A DNA stretch of 64,000 nucleotides. Origin: Polytrichum commune. Its lineage: Eukaryota; Streptophyta; Polytrichopsida; Polytrichales; Polytrichaceae. Each line of letters starts with the position of its first letter. Within the stretch, counting starts at the first letter, position 1. The translations under genes were made by a program, and so were the position numbers. The stretch is from the NCBI GenBank assembly GCA_950295325.1, contig OX485807.1, positions 11,003,001-11,067,000 on the forward strand. Direction: 5' to 3'. Shown piece by piece: positions 41,231-52,767 of this stretch. The notes beneath the pieces are model-generated. The model did not search any database, was not told the DNA's origin, and saw nothing but the letters and a program-made list of their open reading frames with translations.

Positions 41231-44200
41231 TCACTCGCTAATGTTACACTGCTGCAGCCAGGGATGGTCGTACTTGACGTATTTGGACCAGTAGGGCTTG
41301 AACTTGGACATCCCAATTTCCAACCATGGTTTTAAGTTGCCATTCCAGTGGATGACTGCACCACCCTCAATCTCGGCCCTATCAATTTTAGGATTGTAGC
41401 CTAACCCTAGCACATGCCATGTCTTCTCAAGCGGATGTGTTAAATTGTAAAATGTTGTTAAACCAGGCGGTAATGTCCCAAGCTTCCACAAACCTCGGTC
41501 CCCATTCTGCAAAGAGTACATCAGATATCAGAGAAAAGCCACTAGCCTGTCTAGAAGTTATTCTTTAACTCAATGGGGCTTTTCATTGGGAGTTAGTTCA
41601 CTTTGGTTTGCCAATGGTTGTTTTGCATACAGACTCATTCACTTCTTTCCACTTGTGGTGCATGCTTGGAGGTAATGTTTGATTTTGAATGAAGAGAGAC
41701 CTATTTTTAGTACATTGAGGGCCAAATTCAGTTTAGCACCTCTTGGCATGCCAAAATGAGTTTGACCCTCATTGAACCAATATAGAATGTTCTTCATTCA
41801 AACCTCCACAGTACCTCCACACTTGCACTAAAATCTTACCGAACATGGAAGGTGTTGTATGCAAAACAACCAACTCCCAACCAAAAGTATCGTCAAGTCA
41901 AAGGATAACTCTACTATTGCAATATACAACCACTTAATAAATATCTCAAATATTATAAATGAACAGCATTGAACCTTTCAAAGATACATCCAAAGAAATC
42001 ACCCCCAGTAGTGGTATTTACCAGAGTTTGCCATCTGTGGTAGATGCCTGTAATATCCCGCTTCTTCCATTCCTTCAAGTCAAAGATGTTCATGCCAAAT
42101 GCCCATCCACAAGCATGGGGGTCGAAATTTCTTGCAATGTACGGGTTTGCAAAATTTAAGTATTTGTCAAAACGATGAAAACTTTTCCCACAAGTTTCAA
42201 CTGCACCATTCACTTTCCCTTGGAGGTTCACACTCCAGAGGGGACTGAGGTCCTTCTTCACAACAATGTCGTCATCAAGGAATAAAATTTTGTCCAACTT
42301 GGGGTACACTTCGGGTAGATAAAACCGCAAGTGGTTGAGCATTGACAAATACTTTGGATTCCTGTACTTCAAGTTACCAGAATTGTTCTCTTTGCCAGAC
42401 TTAAAAAAGAAGGCCTTCATAGAATCAGTTTCTAGCTGCTTCAATACTGGACAGTAAGAGGAGTTCAACCACTTCAAATCATCCACATTCTGAACCTCTA
42501 TCGTGGCATTGCCAGGAGGATTTCCCAGGAACCACATTTTCATTGCTCCATAGTTCAGCGAGTCTGTAACTACATGAAATACATGATTTTTGGATTCCTG
42601 TGACAAACATCTCCAATTTGAATTTTTCTTTGTCTAAGAAAGCCCAGATACAAAACAAGATAAATCTGCAACTTTGACTACAGCACATATAGCTCTAAGT
42701 AGTGTATTCAAATGGGCAGAAGGAACAAATTCATCCATTCAAATACATGATTTGAAATAATCTAATATACAAATCAAGACTAACAATGTTGCCCTAAGTA
42801 ACAGCATCACACAAACAATCCAGTCATTGCTAAAATTCTGTACATACCTTTGCATTTGTAACAGTGGAGTTGACAACTACTGCAGCTGCAAGGATGTTAT
42901 CAGAAAATACTGCATAATGGAACAGGGTAGTGTCTTCAAGCTTCTCTTTATTCGGAAAATCTCGTTTGTTCACCGGAAGTGCATTGTAATCCACAGTCAA
43001 TCGCATAGATAAACAATGTAGGCCCTTTGGTATAGTTTTTGCAGCCAATTGGCTCAAGAAGTTGCTATGAATTTTGTAATTCCGGAGCTGTTCCTCTGAT
43101 GATTGCAGCATGGCTCTCAGCTTCTTGACCAAAGTCTTTTCATCAAATCTAGCATCCTTTGCTCTTGCCAGAAGCTGTCCCATGGCTTTCATTTTGTCAG
43201 TTGCCCTGAACGCATAAAGCACTGCTTCAGAATAAAGAGCACCAAAGCCCACCCCAATCCCAATTCAAAAGTATACCCCTATGCACAATTAAAATTCCAC
43301 ACATACTGCTGAAAGAACATCAATACATGAACTAGAGAAAACATTAATACATGAAAGTATCTAGGGATAAACCAGTATCTCTTATTTTCCCTTAACAGGA
43401 TTAAAGTGTTAACCATTAAGTCTGTGCATCAAACTCCAGGTGAGTTGGCTAGAAGGTGAGTTAGAGAGCTTATTCATAAAGTCATCAGATTTTCTTAAGG
43501 GTAAAATTAACATCCCTAAAGAATGTTTCAGCCAGAAATGGGTGGCAGATCCCATGGGTCAAACCTCATTTTAGACCCTAAACTTTAAAAAAAAAAATTG
43601 GATGAGGTTTAAGGAGTTTCATCCTATGTCCGGGGAGAACCGACAGTTAGTTACAGACAAACCGGTTGAGTTTGAGAAATAACCGGTTGAAGTTCGAGAC
43701 TTCAGGAGAATAACCGATCATTTTAGAGGAATCTATAGAATATACCTCAAATGAATAGAGAAAAACCGGAAGATGTCAACATGTAACCAGCTGGATTGAG
43801 AATCACTAGGATCTTGACCGATTATGCTTAAAATCTTCCCGGGCATTGGTTTCATCCATGGTTAAAAAATTATGCTCTGACACAAGATGCTCTAACAAGC
43901 TCTTAATAGAAAATTCCCTCAAAGAGGCACCAAATCCCTAGTTTGATGCCTCTTTGAGGAAATTCACAAATAACTCTTATACAAAGAGCAACTTCGTCTC
44001 AGAAATTCGCATAGAAGCTACCAAGAGGATGTAATAAAACAACAACCTCCTCCCAAGGAGGTGCTTTTGTTCATCATAACTGCATTCCCTTAACCCCAAA
44101 ACACTTTCAGTATGTTCATACAAAAAGATTGTGTCTCCTCTCTTTATACTGGATGATATGAAAGCTTCATCAAATTCTTTGTGTGGATGTCAAGAAGTGT

Positions 44201-47200
44201 AACCTTCCAAGTCAACAAGCTATCACTATCCACCAGAAAGTTACATCACAATGTATTATCATGTTCTATAATTTCAAAAAACTGAATGTAGAAGACACTA
44301 GATCAGGCCTCAAAAGTTTAAACATCTGGTATAAGACGACCTGAGAAAAACCCAGAGTTGACATAATCCTTACCCTCTTGGCAACTGGGAATCCACAGTA
44401 ACATCCTCAAGCACTTTCGTGTTCTCTCTGATGCGATACTTGAGGTCCCGTAGAAGACGAGCATCACTATGGGTCATGGCCATATTTGCATATGCTCGAG
44501 CCATGATAAGCTGATCTCGCATTATTCGCACATTGGTATCTGAACTTGTAGACAGTCCTTGTGGACGCCACACACTGAATGAGCCGACACTCTCGTTGTC
44601 AACCTGTTTTGCCCGGCTGCTGATCACAGCAGCCTCAAGTTTCTTAGACTGCGCAGCATCATTCTTAGTAAGTTCTGTGAGTCGCTTCACGTGTCTAACT
44701 TCCCTGAGGTCCTGCAGGATACGTGATGAAAGATTGTTAGAATAATCTAGGTCATCTTAATTTGTGGTCATAATGGAGCATTTTTTCTTTGAACACATCA
44801 AATTGGCACATTTCATTTTTACAAGGAAGCTTCAGCAGCTTCTTGGAATATTGTAGTTATACAAAGTGATATACTTTGTCAACCCTCCTGGGCCTCAATG
44901 TGCATATATTAGGCATTTATCACATGCGTTATTCCGATCAAAGCAACCATACATGTAAATGTATTAAAGGGAGATACAAGCTCATATTAATGACTTAGAC
45001 TAATATACATACCACGCATATCTAATCATCGTTATCACATATGACTTTACTTTCACTTCCTCTGTTTTACAACGCTGTGCTAAATATAGCATAGCCATAG
45101 ACCAAATAAAATATTATTCCAATACTCATTGTTGCAGGTCGTACGAATCGTCATGTACCCCATATTGACATACATCCAATCCTCTAAGGGTTACCAATAC
45201 CAAACAGACAATCCTTTCATCTATTCCCCTCAGAGATGAAGGATAAAAAACAGTTAGCGATCCTAATAAAAAGTAGACTTCACAAGTTTGTCAAGTTCAG
45301 AAGCAAAAAACAGCTGAATGAGCTCCCTCTGATTACCCACAGAATAAATAACAATCCAGCACTAATTTCAGCTTCAAAACCTAAACCTTAAGTGGGCAAG
45401 CATTGCTGAAAATGAGAACCAACTCCCATACACTCAGCAAGAGCCATACGCGCACCTTTCTACGAATTTTTTCCAGAACATCGTCATCATTTGCCACAAT
45501 TTCGTGGATATCACCATCTGTTCAGAAAGCAGTAACACAATTGAATTCATCAATTAATATTTTAACACGAGAAATCAACTTAAAAGAGACAACTAACTTA
45601 CACCAATAGCTACGCAGGGCTCTTACCAACATCCTCTATTAACCCCTAAGCATGTTAAGACGCCCAATCTGGGCCTCGCCAAGGATAAAGATATCTCTCA
45701 GCTACATACTGCCACTTTTAGTCAATTGTGCCAAAAGTGACCCTATCTAAAATCAACTCATTCTTGAAGTGCAGTTTTCAAAATGGTCATATACCTCAAT
45801 GTCACTGAAGATTTGGGTTTAATTCCTAACCTGAGTGCCCTTGGATGCAAACACAAACTTAGTATTTTAATCATCAATGTCACATACGAGTGTATTTTTA
45901 TTTTCTCCTTACAGAATGTACTAAATAAAGTTCAAACCCATATATATTAAGAATCAGATTTTGAGGCTTGGTGAGGCTCGTAGAAATTGTGTACATATGT
46001 CATACATTGAGCCCCTGCGTCTTCTTAGGGTTAACCAGGTAGCATTTACCATCATGCTTACCTGACAAGTCTCCATCAGCATCCCCAGGATCAGAATCCG
46101 CAGGATCATCCTTGACATCATCGTCCTCAATGTCAGACTCTTCATTTTTTGAATCAGGATCAGATTCTGCTTTCTCAGCATCCTCATTCAATGTCACCAC
46201 ATCCTTCACCTTACCCTTCTCAAAGTCCTTAAGTTCTAGTTCGGATTCTAGTTTTTGATCCTAATACAGACATGGAACGCAGGCTGTTAGTAAATATCCA
46301 ACAATAAAACCAGCAAAAATCGGTAGGTTTGGATTAAAAAATCTCTAAAATATAGGCTTGGATATTTGGAACTTGGACTTTGACCAGGTGGCATGGATTG
46401 AAATCTGCTTCAGCCCTCACATGTTCTATTACACTATATGTAAACTGTTTTTGAAACACTAGAGGGTTCAATGAGAGGCACTTTACACTAAAACTTGAGG
46501 GCACATGACTTTAGATGAGTTTCAAGGGCCCTCACAATTTCATGGTCATGGCCCCAGGCCATAGTGTGAGAAGTCACTGACCTGTTTGTCCTCAAGGTAT
46601 CTCCTACTGCCATTGACTATATTCTCATGAACCCAAGATGAAGACAAATTCATTCGTCCAGAAATGTTGAGATCCAATGGTCCAGTTATCTCCTTGTTGG
46701 CTTTCACTACGTCAAGTACCTAGGGACAAGACAGATTCCAGATGAAGCAGATTAGCTTTGCACAGGCAATCAAGGGTATGCACACATTTATACCTGATAG
46801 TGCCATTGTAAAACGTCGATAAGTATTTACAATCACAGTCATTAAGAAAAATTTTAAAAAGAGAAAAAAACACAACATGACAACAGACCTCCTTGGGAAA
46901 AAGATCCTCTATTCCCTGTAATGCAACACGCCTTCTTCTTTCTTCTATATGAAACTGCACAGTGTAGGAAACAAATTTAGGCAACCAGTGTGATTTATTT
47001 TCTCCAAGACTTAGACACACCATCCAAACCTTCGAAAACTCTTCTGGCAATGAATGGAATAAAAACGTACATCATTTGTAGAGTCGTCCACCGAATATAA
47101 ATACGCTGCACACAACATGGACCAACCAGCAAACGCATGAGACAAACCCTCCTTCTCAGACAAATCTTGAAGTTAGGTTTATGCAGTCACAGATAACACC

Positions 47201-48070
47201 AATGCTTCCCAGTACATACTGCTCTACCATTAAAATTACAAGGATTCCCGCAACTATTTATTCCATTATGCTCACTACACTCCAAAAATATGTTCCAATC
47301 AGCAATGGACAACCCATACCACATATCAGTGTTCAAAGCACAATAGAGTCATCCTTTAACTCAACGTGACTTTTGGTTGGGAGTTGGTTGCTTTGATACA
47401 ACACCTTCCATGTTCAGTAAGTTTTTGGTCCATGCTTGGAGGTAGCTTGGGGGGTTGAACGTAGAACATTAATAGAGTCATCCTCTAACTCAACATGACT
47501 ATTGGTTGGGAGTTAATTGTTAGATACAACACCTTCCATGTTCAGTAAGTTTTTGGTGCATGCTTGGTGGTAGTGTGGAGGGCTGAACAAAGAACATTCT
47601 GTAACAGTTATGGAGAGTCATATTCATGTTGGCAGGCCAAGAGGTGCTAAAATGAATTTTGCCCTCAATGAACTAAATAGGTTATTCTTCATTCAAATTC
47701 GCACACTACCTCCAAGGATGGACCACGAGTGGAAAGAATTATTGACATTGCATGCAAACAACCAATGGAGAATCTGAACTCTAATGTGCTCAATAATAGT
47801 TCATTTTGACTTATTTAAGGACGGTTTTACAAAGTGAGTAAGCATAGCAGAATACATAAGGGAATCCAACAGTTCATGAAAGAGGAGTGGTATGCAAGAC
47901 TTACAAGTGGAGTCGCTGCTAGTATGCTTTGTAAGAAAATATGAGGGACCAACAACGGAAAGAACCAGTATGCTTAAAATAATAAGGCTTTTCCGACGCC
48001 AACTCTTGCTGGCATTGCGTTGTGAGGAGGCCGCAAGTGGACCGCCTTTTCTTGATTGAACCATGGGCAT
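41231..48070 (-). CDS. Alpha-1,4-galacturonosyltransferase (GAUT, GAUT3/GAUT4-like), about 737 aa, ten exons
   Basis: Exons: 48070-47905, 47105-47071, 46954-46889, 46719-46582, 46260-46062, 45517-45456, 44711-44374, 43205-42848, 42597-42022 and 41506-41231. All introns are GT-AG and phases fit, giving 2,214 coding bases. It is a type II Golgi protein that would add galacturonic acid to homogalacturonan pectin from UDP-GalA. N-terminus WRRKSLIILSILVLSVVGPSY is the membrane anchor (about residues 26-46). A very acidic Asp/Glu segment (about 165-210) precedes the stem (MRDQLIMARAYANMAM). The GT8 catalytic domain follows from about residue 410: DDD at 562-564 in LFLDDDIVVKKD, CGWAFGMNIFDLKEWKKRDI, LWKLGTLPPGL, HVLGLGYNPKID. 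The late motif reads HWNG where HYNG or HFNG is usual. M1 or M3 could initiate. Confidence 0.92.
41551..41913. mobile_element. Palindromic MITE in GAUT intron 9
   Basis: The arms start TAGAAGTTATTCTTTAACTCA and, inverted, GTAGAGTTATCCTTTGACT. Long inverted complementarity continues inward (CATTGGGAGTTAGTT; CCATGCTTGGAGGTA-type words). It is related to 47345-47793 in intron 1. Confidence 0.8.
43625..43847. mobile_element. AACCGGTTGAG-family MITE, copy 2, in GAUT intron 7
   Basis: Termini ATGTCCGGGGAGAACCG and inverted ATGCCCGGGAAGA. It matches 31488-32150 without that copy's 414-bp insert, so it serves as the empty site. Confidence 0.85.
46490..46578. mobile_element. Terminal fragment of a CACTTCACACA-family element in GAUT intron 4
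   Basis: CTCACAATTTCATGGTCATGG matches the terminus of 52261-52767 and ends ATAGTGTGAGAAGTCA, three bases from the exon 4 donor. Confidence 0.6.
47345..47793. mobile_element. Palindromic MITE in GAUT intron 1, left arm duplicated
   Basis: The left arm (AGAGTCATCCTTTAACTCAACG, TTGGTTGGGAGTTGGTTG, ACCTTCCATGTTCAGTAAG) occurs twice in tandem, at 47345-47468 and 47472-47590. The right arm (CTACCTCCAAGGATGGACCA, CAAACAACCAATGGAGAA) is its inverse relative. Confidence 0.78.
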
Positions 48071-49501
48071 AGTTGCTGAATGACTCGAAACCCACTACTA
48101 TCTTATTCTACTTGTAAATCTCAATATGTTTCACACCGGTTGACATGTGGTCATGAGGATTTCCATTTCTATGATGAAAACCCAACAGCTGATAAAATCC
48201 ACCTTCCCTCATCTGTCAAGGCAAGGATGGCAACAACCACTGCGATTTCGATTCAATGAGATAGGGTTCCTGCCAAAGTGAACAAAAAGGCACATGACAA
48301 CCCAGAATGATTTTCCATTTCCACAACAAGGCCAATTTAAACACCGAGTTACAATGAGAAAAATGCAAATCCAAAGTAGGAAAAACCACCTTAAAACCGA
48401 ACAAAACTCTCACATACTTCACTTCTGAGTATATTATTTTCCCCTTTTGTTTGCATGTCAACTGCTATAGAAACTCGGCATGCTGAAAGAAAAAATATCA
48501 TCATAACCTCAAGAACCACCGAGCCCAAGAGGAAGACAAGAGCAACCCCACAATTTCACTCTCTTGGCAATCAAAAGTGTGTCTACCACAATGGGAGATG
48601 CCGACCCTCCAGACCCAAAAATAAATATAAATAAACAAACAGAACAAAACAGATGATCCACAGCAAGGCTATGGTTAAACTCAACTGGCGCGATCACATC
48701 AAAACCAAAACAAAAAAACAAAAAAAAAAACGATGAAATGTAAGCAATCCGTGACCAAGAACTTCCAACAACAAGAAGTTCACCAAAGAGCAATGCTTCC
48801 AACAAGGGAAAATTTCTTATGCCAATTGAATAGCTCCCTCTCTCTTCACAATACCTTCGGATCCACCTCTTCTCTTCTCCACCAATGTGAAGCCCAAACA
48901 TGACGGTAACCAAAACCCATTGCCAATTCACAGCTGCTCCGAACAACAAATCCCAAACCTCCCTACAACTGCCTTACCAGCTTTTGGAAAATAAATTCCT
49001 AACTAAAAATACCTCCGATGGCGGCTCCTTGAAGTTGCTGCATCGATTGTCGGTCACCCCTCCGATCCAGCGAGCGATAAGCTACCCGGATTTTGAGTCA
49101 ATAAGTTTCCCCGATTCCTTCAAGTTTATGCCAAACTCTGGTGTTATTTGAACCACCAAGTTTGTGCGCATTGCCAATGCAATAAATGCAATGCAAGACA
49201 GGATGCTGCAGATGTTGGTGTTGGTGTCGGTGTTAGTATGTGGTAAGTTAAGTAAAGTTAGGCAGGGCTTCGAAGGCGTAGAGGGGAAGCCTGTGGATTT
49301 TCTAAGTAGGAAAGCAAGCGATGAGCGCCATGACTACCATAACATAAGCAACATAAGTCGAGAAAGAGAGAGAGAAAGTGAGACGCCATAGCCACGGCGG
49401 TCATGGCCAGCCGAGCCTTAGTGTTGGGCATGCAGTGAAGCATAGTTAAGTAGGTGGGTTTAATTCTTTTGGGCCAAAGTAACAATTTAAAAGGGGGAGT
49501 T
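48071..49501 (-). promoter_or_regulatory. Upstream region of GAUT (probable 5' UTR and promoter)
   Basis: On the GAUT strand a CT-rich run (complement of 49361-49380, AGAGAGAGAGAAAGTGAG) is of the kind common in plant 5' leaders and core promoters. No TATA box or leader intron could be fixed. A 146-codon open frame at 48509-48949 on the minus strand has no family features and is probably chance. Confidence 0.3.
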
Positions 49502-49746
49502 GGAGAAAGGGAATAATTATCGCCTACGAGTGAACTTCTCATCCATCCAACATAAAAACTTGGCGTGCTTGTAGGTTTGTGGCCGATTCATTTCAAATGA
49601 TGTGGACTAGAATAAATCGGGCTTTTTAAAATTGATTTCACGTGTCCAAATAACTAAAATTGGTAGTTTATGGGTTGCATCTCATTTCAAGGCTTTTATG
49701 TTGGATGAATGAAAGGTTTGTTTGTATGCGATAATTTTATCTCTCC
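49502..49746. mobile_element. GGAGA..TCTCC MITE, complete copy (245 bp)
   Basis: Left arm GGAGAAAGGGAATAATTATCG, CTTCTCATCCATCCAACATAA; the right arm is its inverse (TTATGTTGGATGAATGAAAGG, GCGATAATTTTATCTCTCC), giving inverted repeats of about 55 bp. Right-arm relatives lie at 4078-4191 and 57463-57576. Target duplication unclear. Confidence 0.8.
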
Positions 49747-49749
49747 AGG

Positions 49750-50900
49750 TGAGCTTACACTAGGGTCCAAGACCTGATTAAAGTTCCAAATTGAGTGATC
49801 TTATTGGTCAAGTGCACATGCTTGGACCCAAAAAGTTTACCCTAGGGTCTGGATCCAAGGTATGGAGCAGTGTTAATGTGGCATCATTTTCTTGTCAAAT
49901 CTCGCCTAGCCATTATCATAGAGTGTGTCATTTTTCGGGTTTTTCATGAATAGTTATTATGGAGATTATGCCATGTGGCATTATTTTATTTCTTGAGACC
50001 CATTAAGTAACCATGTAGAAACAATATTTTGGCATTTAGAATGATGAACCAAGAAGCAACTTATGGTATCGTTGCTAGCGCATATGCTATCATTATTACC
50101 AACATTCTTATGTGCCACATTCAGTAATAAAGTTTGAAGATTCGTTTCTCAAACTAGGAGGAGTATATTCTTGAGTGGGGACAATCAAGATTTGGTGGGG
50201 AAGTGGTGCCACAATAACACAACTTTAGTTTTTCAAAATGTGGACTTCAACCTCAATGCAAATTCCTTGGTTCAAAGTCTTGCTCTCGGCTTAACAGTGG
50301 GCTTACACTAGGATCCAAGAGTGAAGAAATTACCAAATCAAGTGATCCTACCGGCTGACAACAAAAATTTGGATCCAAGGGGTTTACACCATGCTTCATG
50401 TCCGATTTATGGAAAGTTAAAGCGACGTTAATATTGCACCAAACTCCGGTCAAATCTCAATGGTCCCATCGACTCAAGAAATATACCTCCCATATTGAGA
50501 ATCCAAATCTTAAGCTTGGGTCCAGCTTGGGTCAAAAGGTAAGGTCCACTTAGGGGGTGTCTTGGACCCCAAGTTTCTTCGACCCGTATCCTAATGCGGA
50601 TACACCCTAGGGGTGGATTTACACATGGGTACAAGACCAAAGAAAACTCCAAAATCAAGCGATCCTATTGATTAAGAGCAAAATTTATAGGCCCAAAAAA
50701 CTTGCACTAGCCATGTCTAGGTCCATGGTGTGAGAACTGAGAAGTGCTAACGTGGCACCACTTTTCCATCACATCTCGACACTCCTCACTCAAAGAAATA
50801 CTCCACCTAATTTGAGAAACCAATCTTGAGTCCAAAAGCGGTTCAGTAAGGGGTGTTTTGGACCCAACTTTCATGAACCATGACCCTAATATAAACACAA
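49750..50900. repeat. Diverged tandem array, unit about 320 bp
   Basis: Units begin near 49750, 50297 and 50613 with GTG(A/G)GCTTACACTAGG or GTGGATTTACACATGG. They share AAATCAAG.GATCCTA, GGTCCA/GGATCCA words, TGTTAATGTGGCA-like and CAAATCTC words. About 49930-50290 interrupts the first two. Confidence 0.7.
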
Positions 50901-51045
50901 ACTTAGTTTGTTAATGCTTGTGTGTGTATATATATAGGGTTTTATGCTATTTAAATACTAATGAGGATGTATTGGGTATATGAGGATGATTTTGTTTTGA
51001 TACCATTCATGTCTATATAACATCCAAGAACCTTCTCACCTAGGT

Positions 51046-51132
51046 CCGAATAGTAACACACTAATTGGACTTCCCCATCAAATCTCGATTGCCCCCACTC
51101 ATTCTACTCCCAATTAGTGTGTTACTATTTGG
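51046..51132. repeat. Hairpin with 23-bp arms
   Basis: CCGAATAGTAACACACTAA.. at 51046-51068 is inverted at 51110-51132 with a single mismatch, separated by 41 bp. A 26-base A run follows at 51179-51204. Confidence 0.85.
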
Positions 51133-51140
51133 AGCTATGC

Positions 51141-51816
51141 AGTGCAATAATGTCTTATTCATGAGTTCAATTTTTACCAAAAAAAAAAAAAAAAAAAAAA
51201 AAAAGTTCAACAAGTTGTTCGGACACTATGGAACTAAATGACTTTTGTTGGTAAAATATTACATTCTCAATAAATAGTCATAGCATTGCATAACTTTGAA
51301 TAGTAAATACGCTCTAACTATAATAATCAATGTAGTTGAATGCATTTAAATGCCTATCTATTCAAGTAAGGGAGGAACCCATCAACATGACATCAATGTT
51401 CCATTTCTCAATACAATCACACGGGGCCTCTAGCCATGGAAGAGTCCACCTTTAAAATCGTTCAACTTAAACAAAACAAAAAAACACAAGAAAAAACAAG
51501 ATTTGAAAGTAGCGAGGACAAACATATCATGTACTTTCGTATATTCTAACCGCCACGAACATCGACATTGGAGATGGCGTTCGGACACGTTTCCGAAGAG
51601 AGGCTCAAAAATTGGCAAGTTGTAGCTACTCGGCTTTCAAAGTGACACTTGCCATTGAAGCAAGAAACGATGTGAGCAAAGGAGTCGATTGGTACTATAG
51701 CCACAAATGGGTCTATTTTTATCTATTTTATCAAAGGCTTTTTAGACACGTGGCAAACTTTCAAAGCCTTCTCATTTGCATTCCGATGCCTTCAATTGCG
51801 TAATTGGTCAACCTAA
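51141..51816. other. No gene recognised
   Basis: Contains the A tract at 51179-51204; no other supported structure. Confidence 0.5.
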
Positions 51817-52253
51817 GATAGAAAAACAAAAAACGGTGAATGATCGCTATTGGTGCACTGGACTAGGAGTAGAATGATTCTTATGTGGATTCAAAATAGT
51901 TGATTATTCAAGTGGTGGCCTGAAAAGGATGTTGTGATTGGCCAGACATGTCTTGTTTCACATCATTTGAAGAAAAAAAACTTTGGGTGTCATTGAGTTA
52001 ACCGTTTTATATGCATTCATATGCAAAGTAGGATATTTTGATACTCAAATTAAAGAGACCCTATTATACAAATAAGGGGTTTGACTTGCTTGCCTCTTTG
52101 AGAAAATATAACTAATTATTTACAGGCCATAAATTACGAAACAACTCGCATCCTCGTCGTTTCCTCCACTCCATCTATGAAAACATTGCACAAATTTAAA
52201 ACCACTCATTTTGGCCAAATAAGCTTATATCACCCATTTTTGTTTTTCTACCT
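51817..52253. mobile_element. Stowaway-like MITE, AGGTrGAAATACC family, copy 3 (437 bp)
   Basis: TA-AGATAGAAAAAC on the left and TTTTTCTACCT-TA on the right. Internal sequence is the inverse of 37832-38275 (CATTCATATGCAAAGTAGGA, CTTGCCTCTTTGAGAAAAT, CGCATCCTCGTCGTTTCC). Confidence 0.82.
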
Positions 52254-52260
52254 TAACTTA

Positions 52261-52767
52261 GGCCACTTCACACATGAGACCGAGAGCCCGTGACCATTAC
52301 ACTTCAAGCACTCTCATTGGTGGAAAAGGCAGAGCCGGTCCAAGTTCGCTTCACACTACGCTTGAGGGACCAATGGAATATGTGATGCAAGATGGATGTA
52401 AACTTGTAAAGTCAACATGGACTACGGCATCGAATGAATCGTGTTTCGTGGTCACTTGGATTATTTTCAAAAACCACCTCTTGAAGGTAGGCCTAACACA
52501 AAACCGGGAGACCATGGCACTCCAAATGCTCACAACCATTGATTTATTCTATTTTATTATGTGTAAGGACCTGCATGAATAAAAATTCATTGAAATAACA
52601 TTTGGTTAAGGGCCAGGTCAAATATGACTTCACACTACATTTGAAGATCCGTGACCACATTGCATGATTTTGGAGTTGTCTTGGGACGGCCTTTCGACAC
52701 TTTCTTTTGGGCTCTCACAATTTCATGGTCATGGCTCTTGGCTTGTGTGTGAAGTGGCTTTTAACAT
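52261..52767. mobile_element. CACTTCACACA-family MITE, copy 3 (about 507 bp)
   Basis: Both ends preserved: GGCCACTTCACACATGAG and TTGTGTGTGAAGTGGC. Orientation is opposite to copies 1 and 2. Flanks TTAACTTA and TTAACATA could be a decayed 8-bp duplication (hAT-like), but copy 2 does not confirm this. Confidence 0.85.

Noticed and set aside
48509-48949. 146-codon minus-strand frame with hydrophobic F/L-rich stretches
   Set aside because: Low-complexity composition upstream of GAUT, no family resemblance, and no splice link to the GAUT start.
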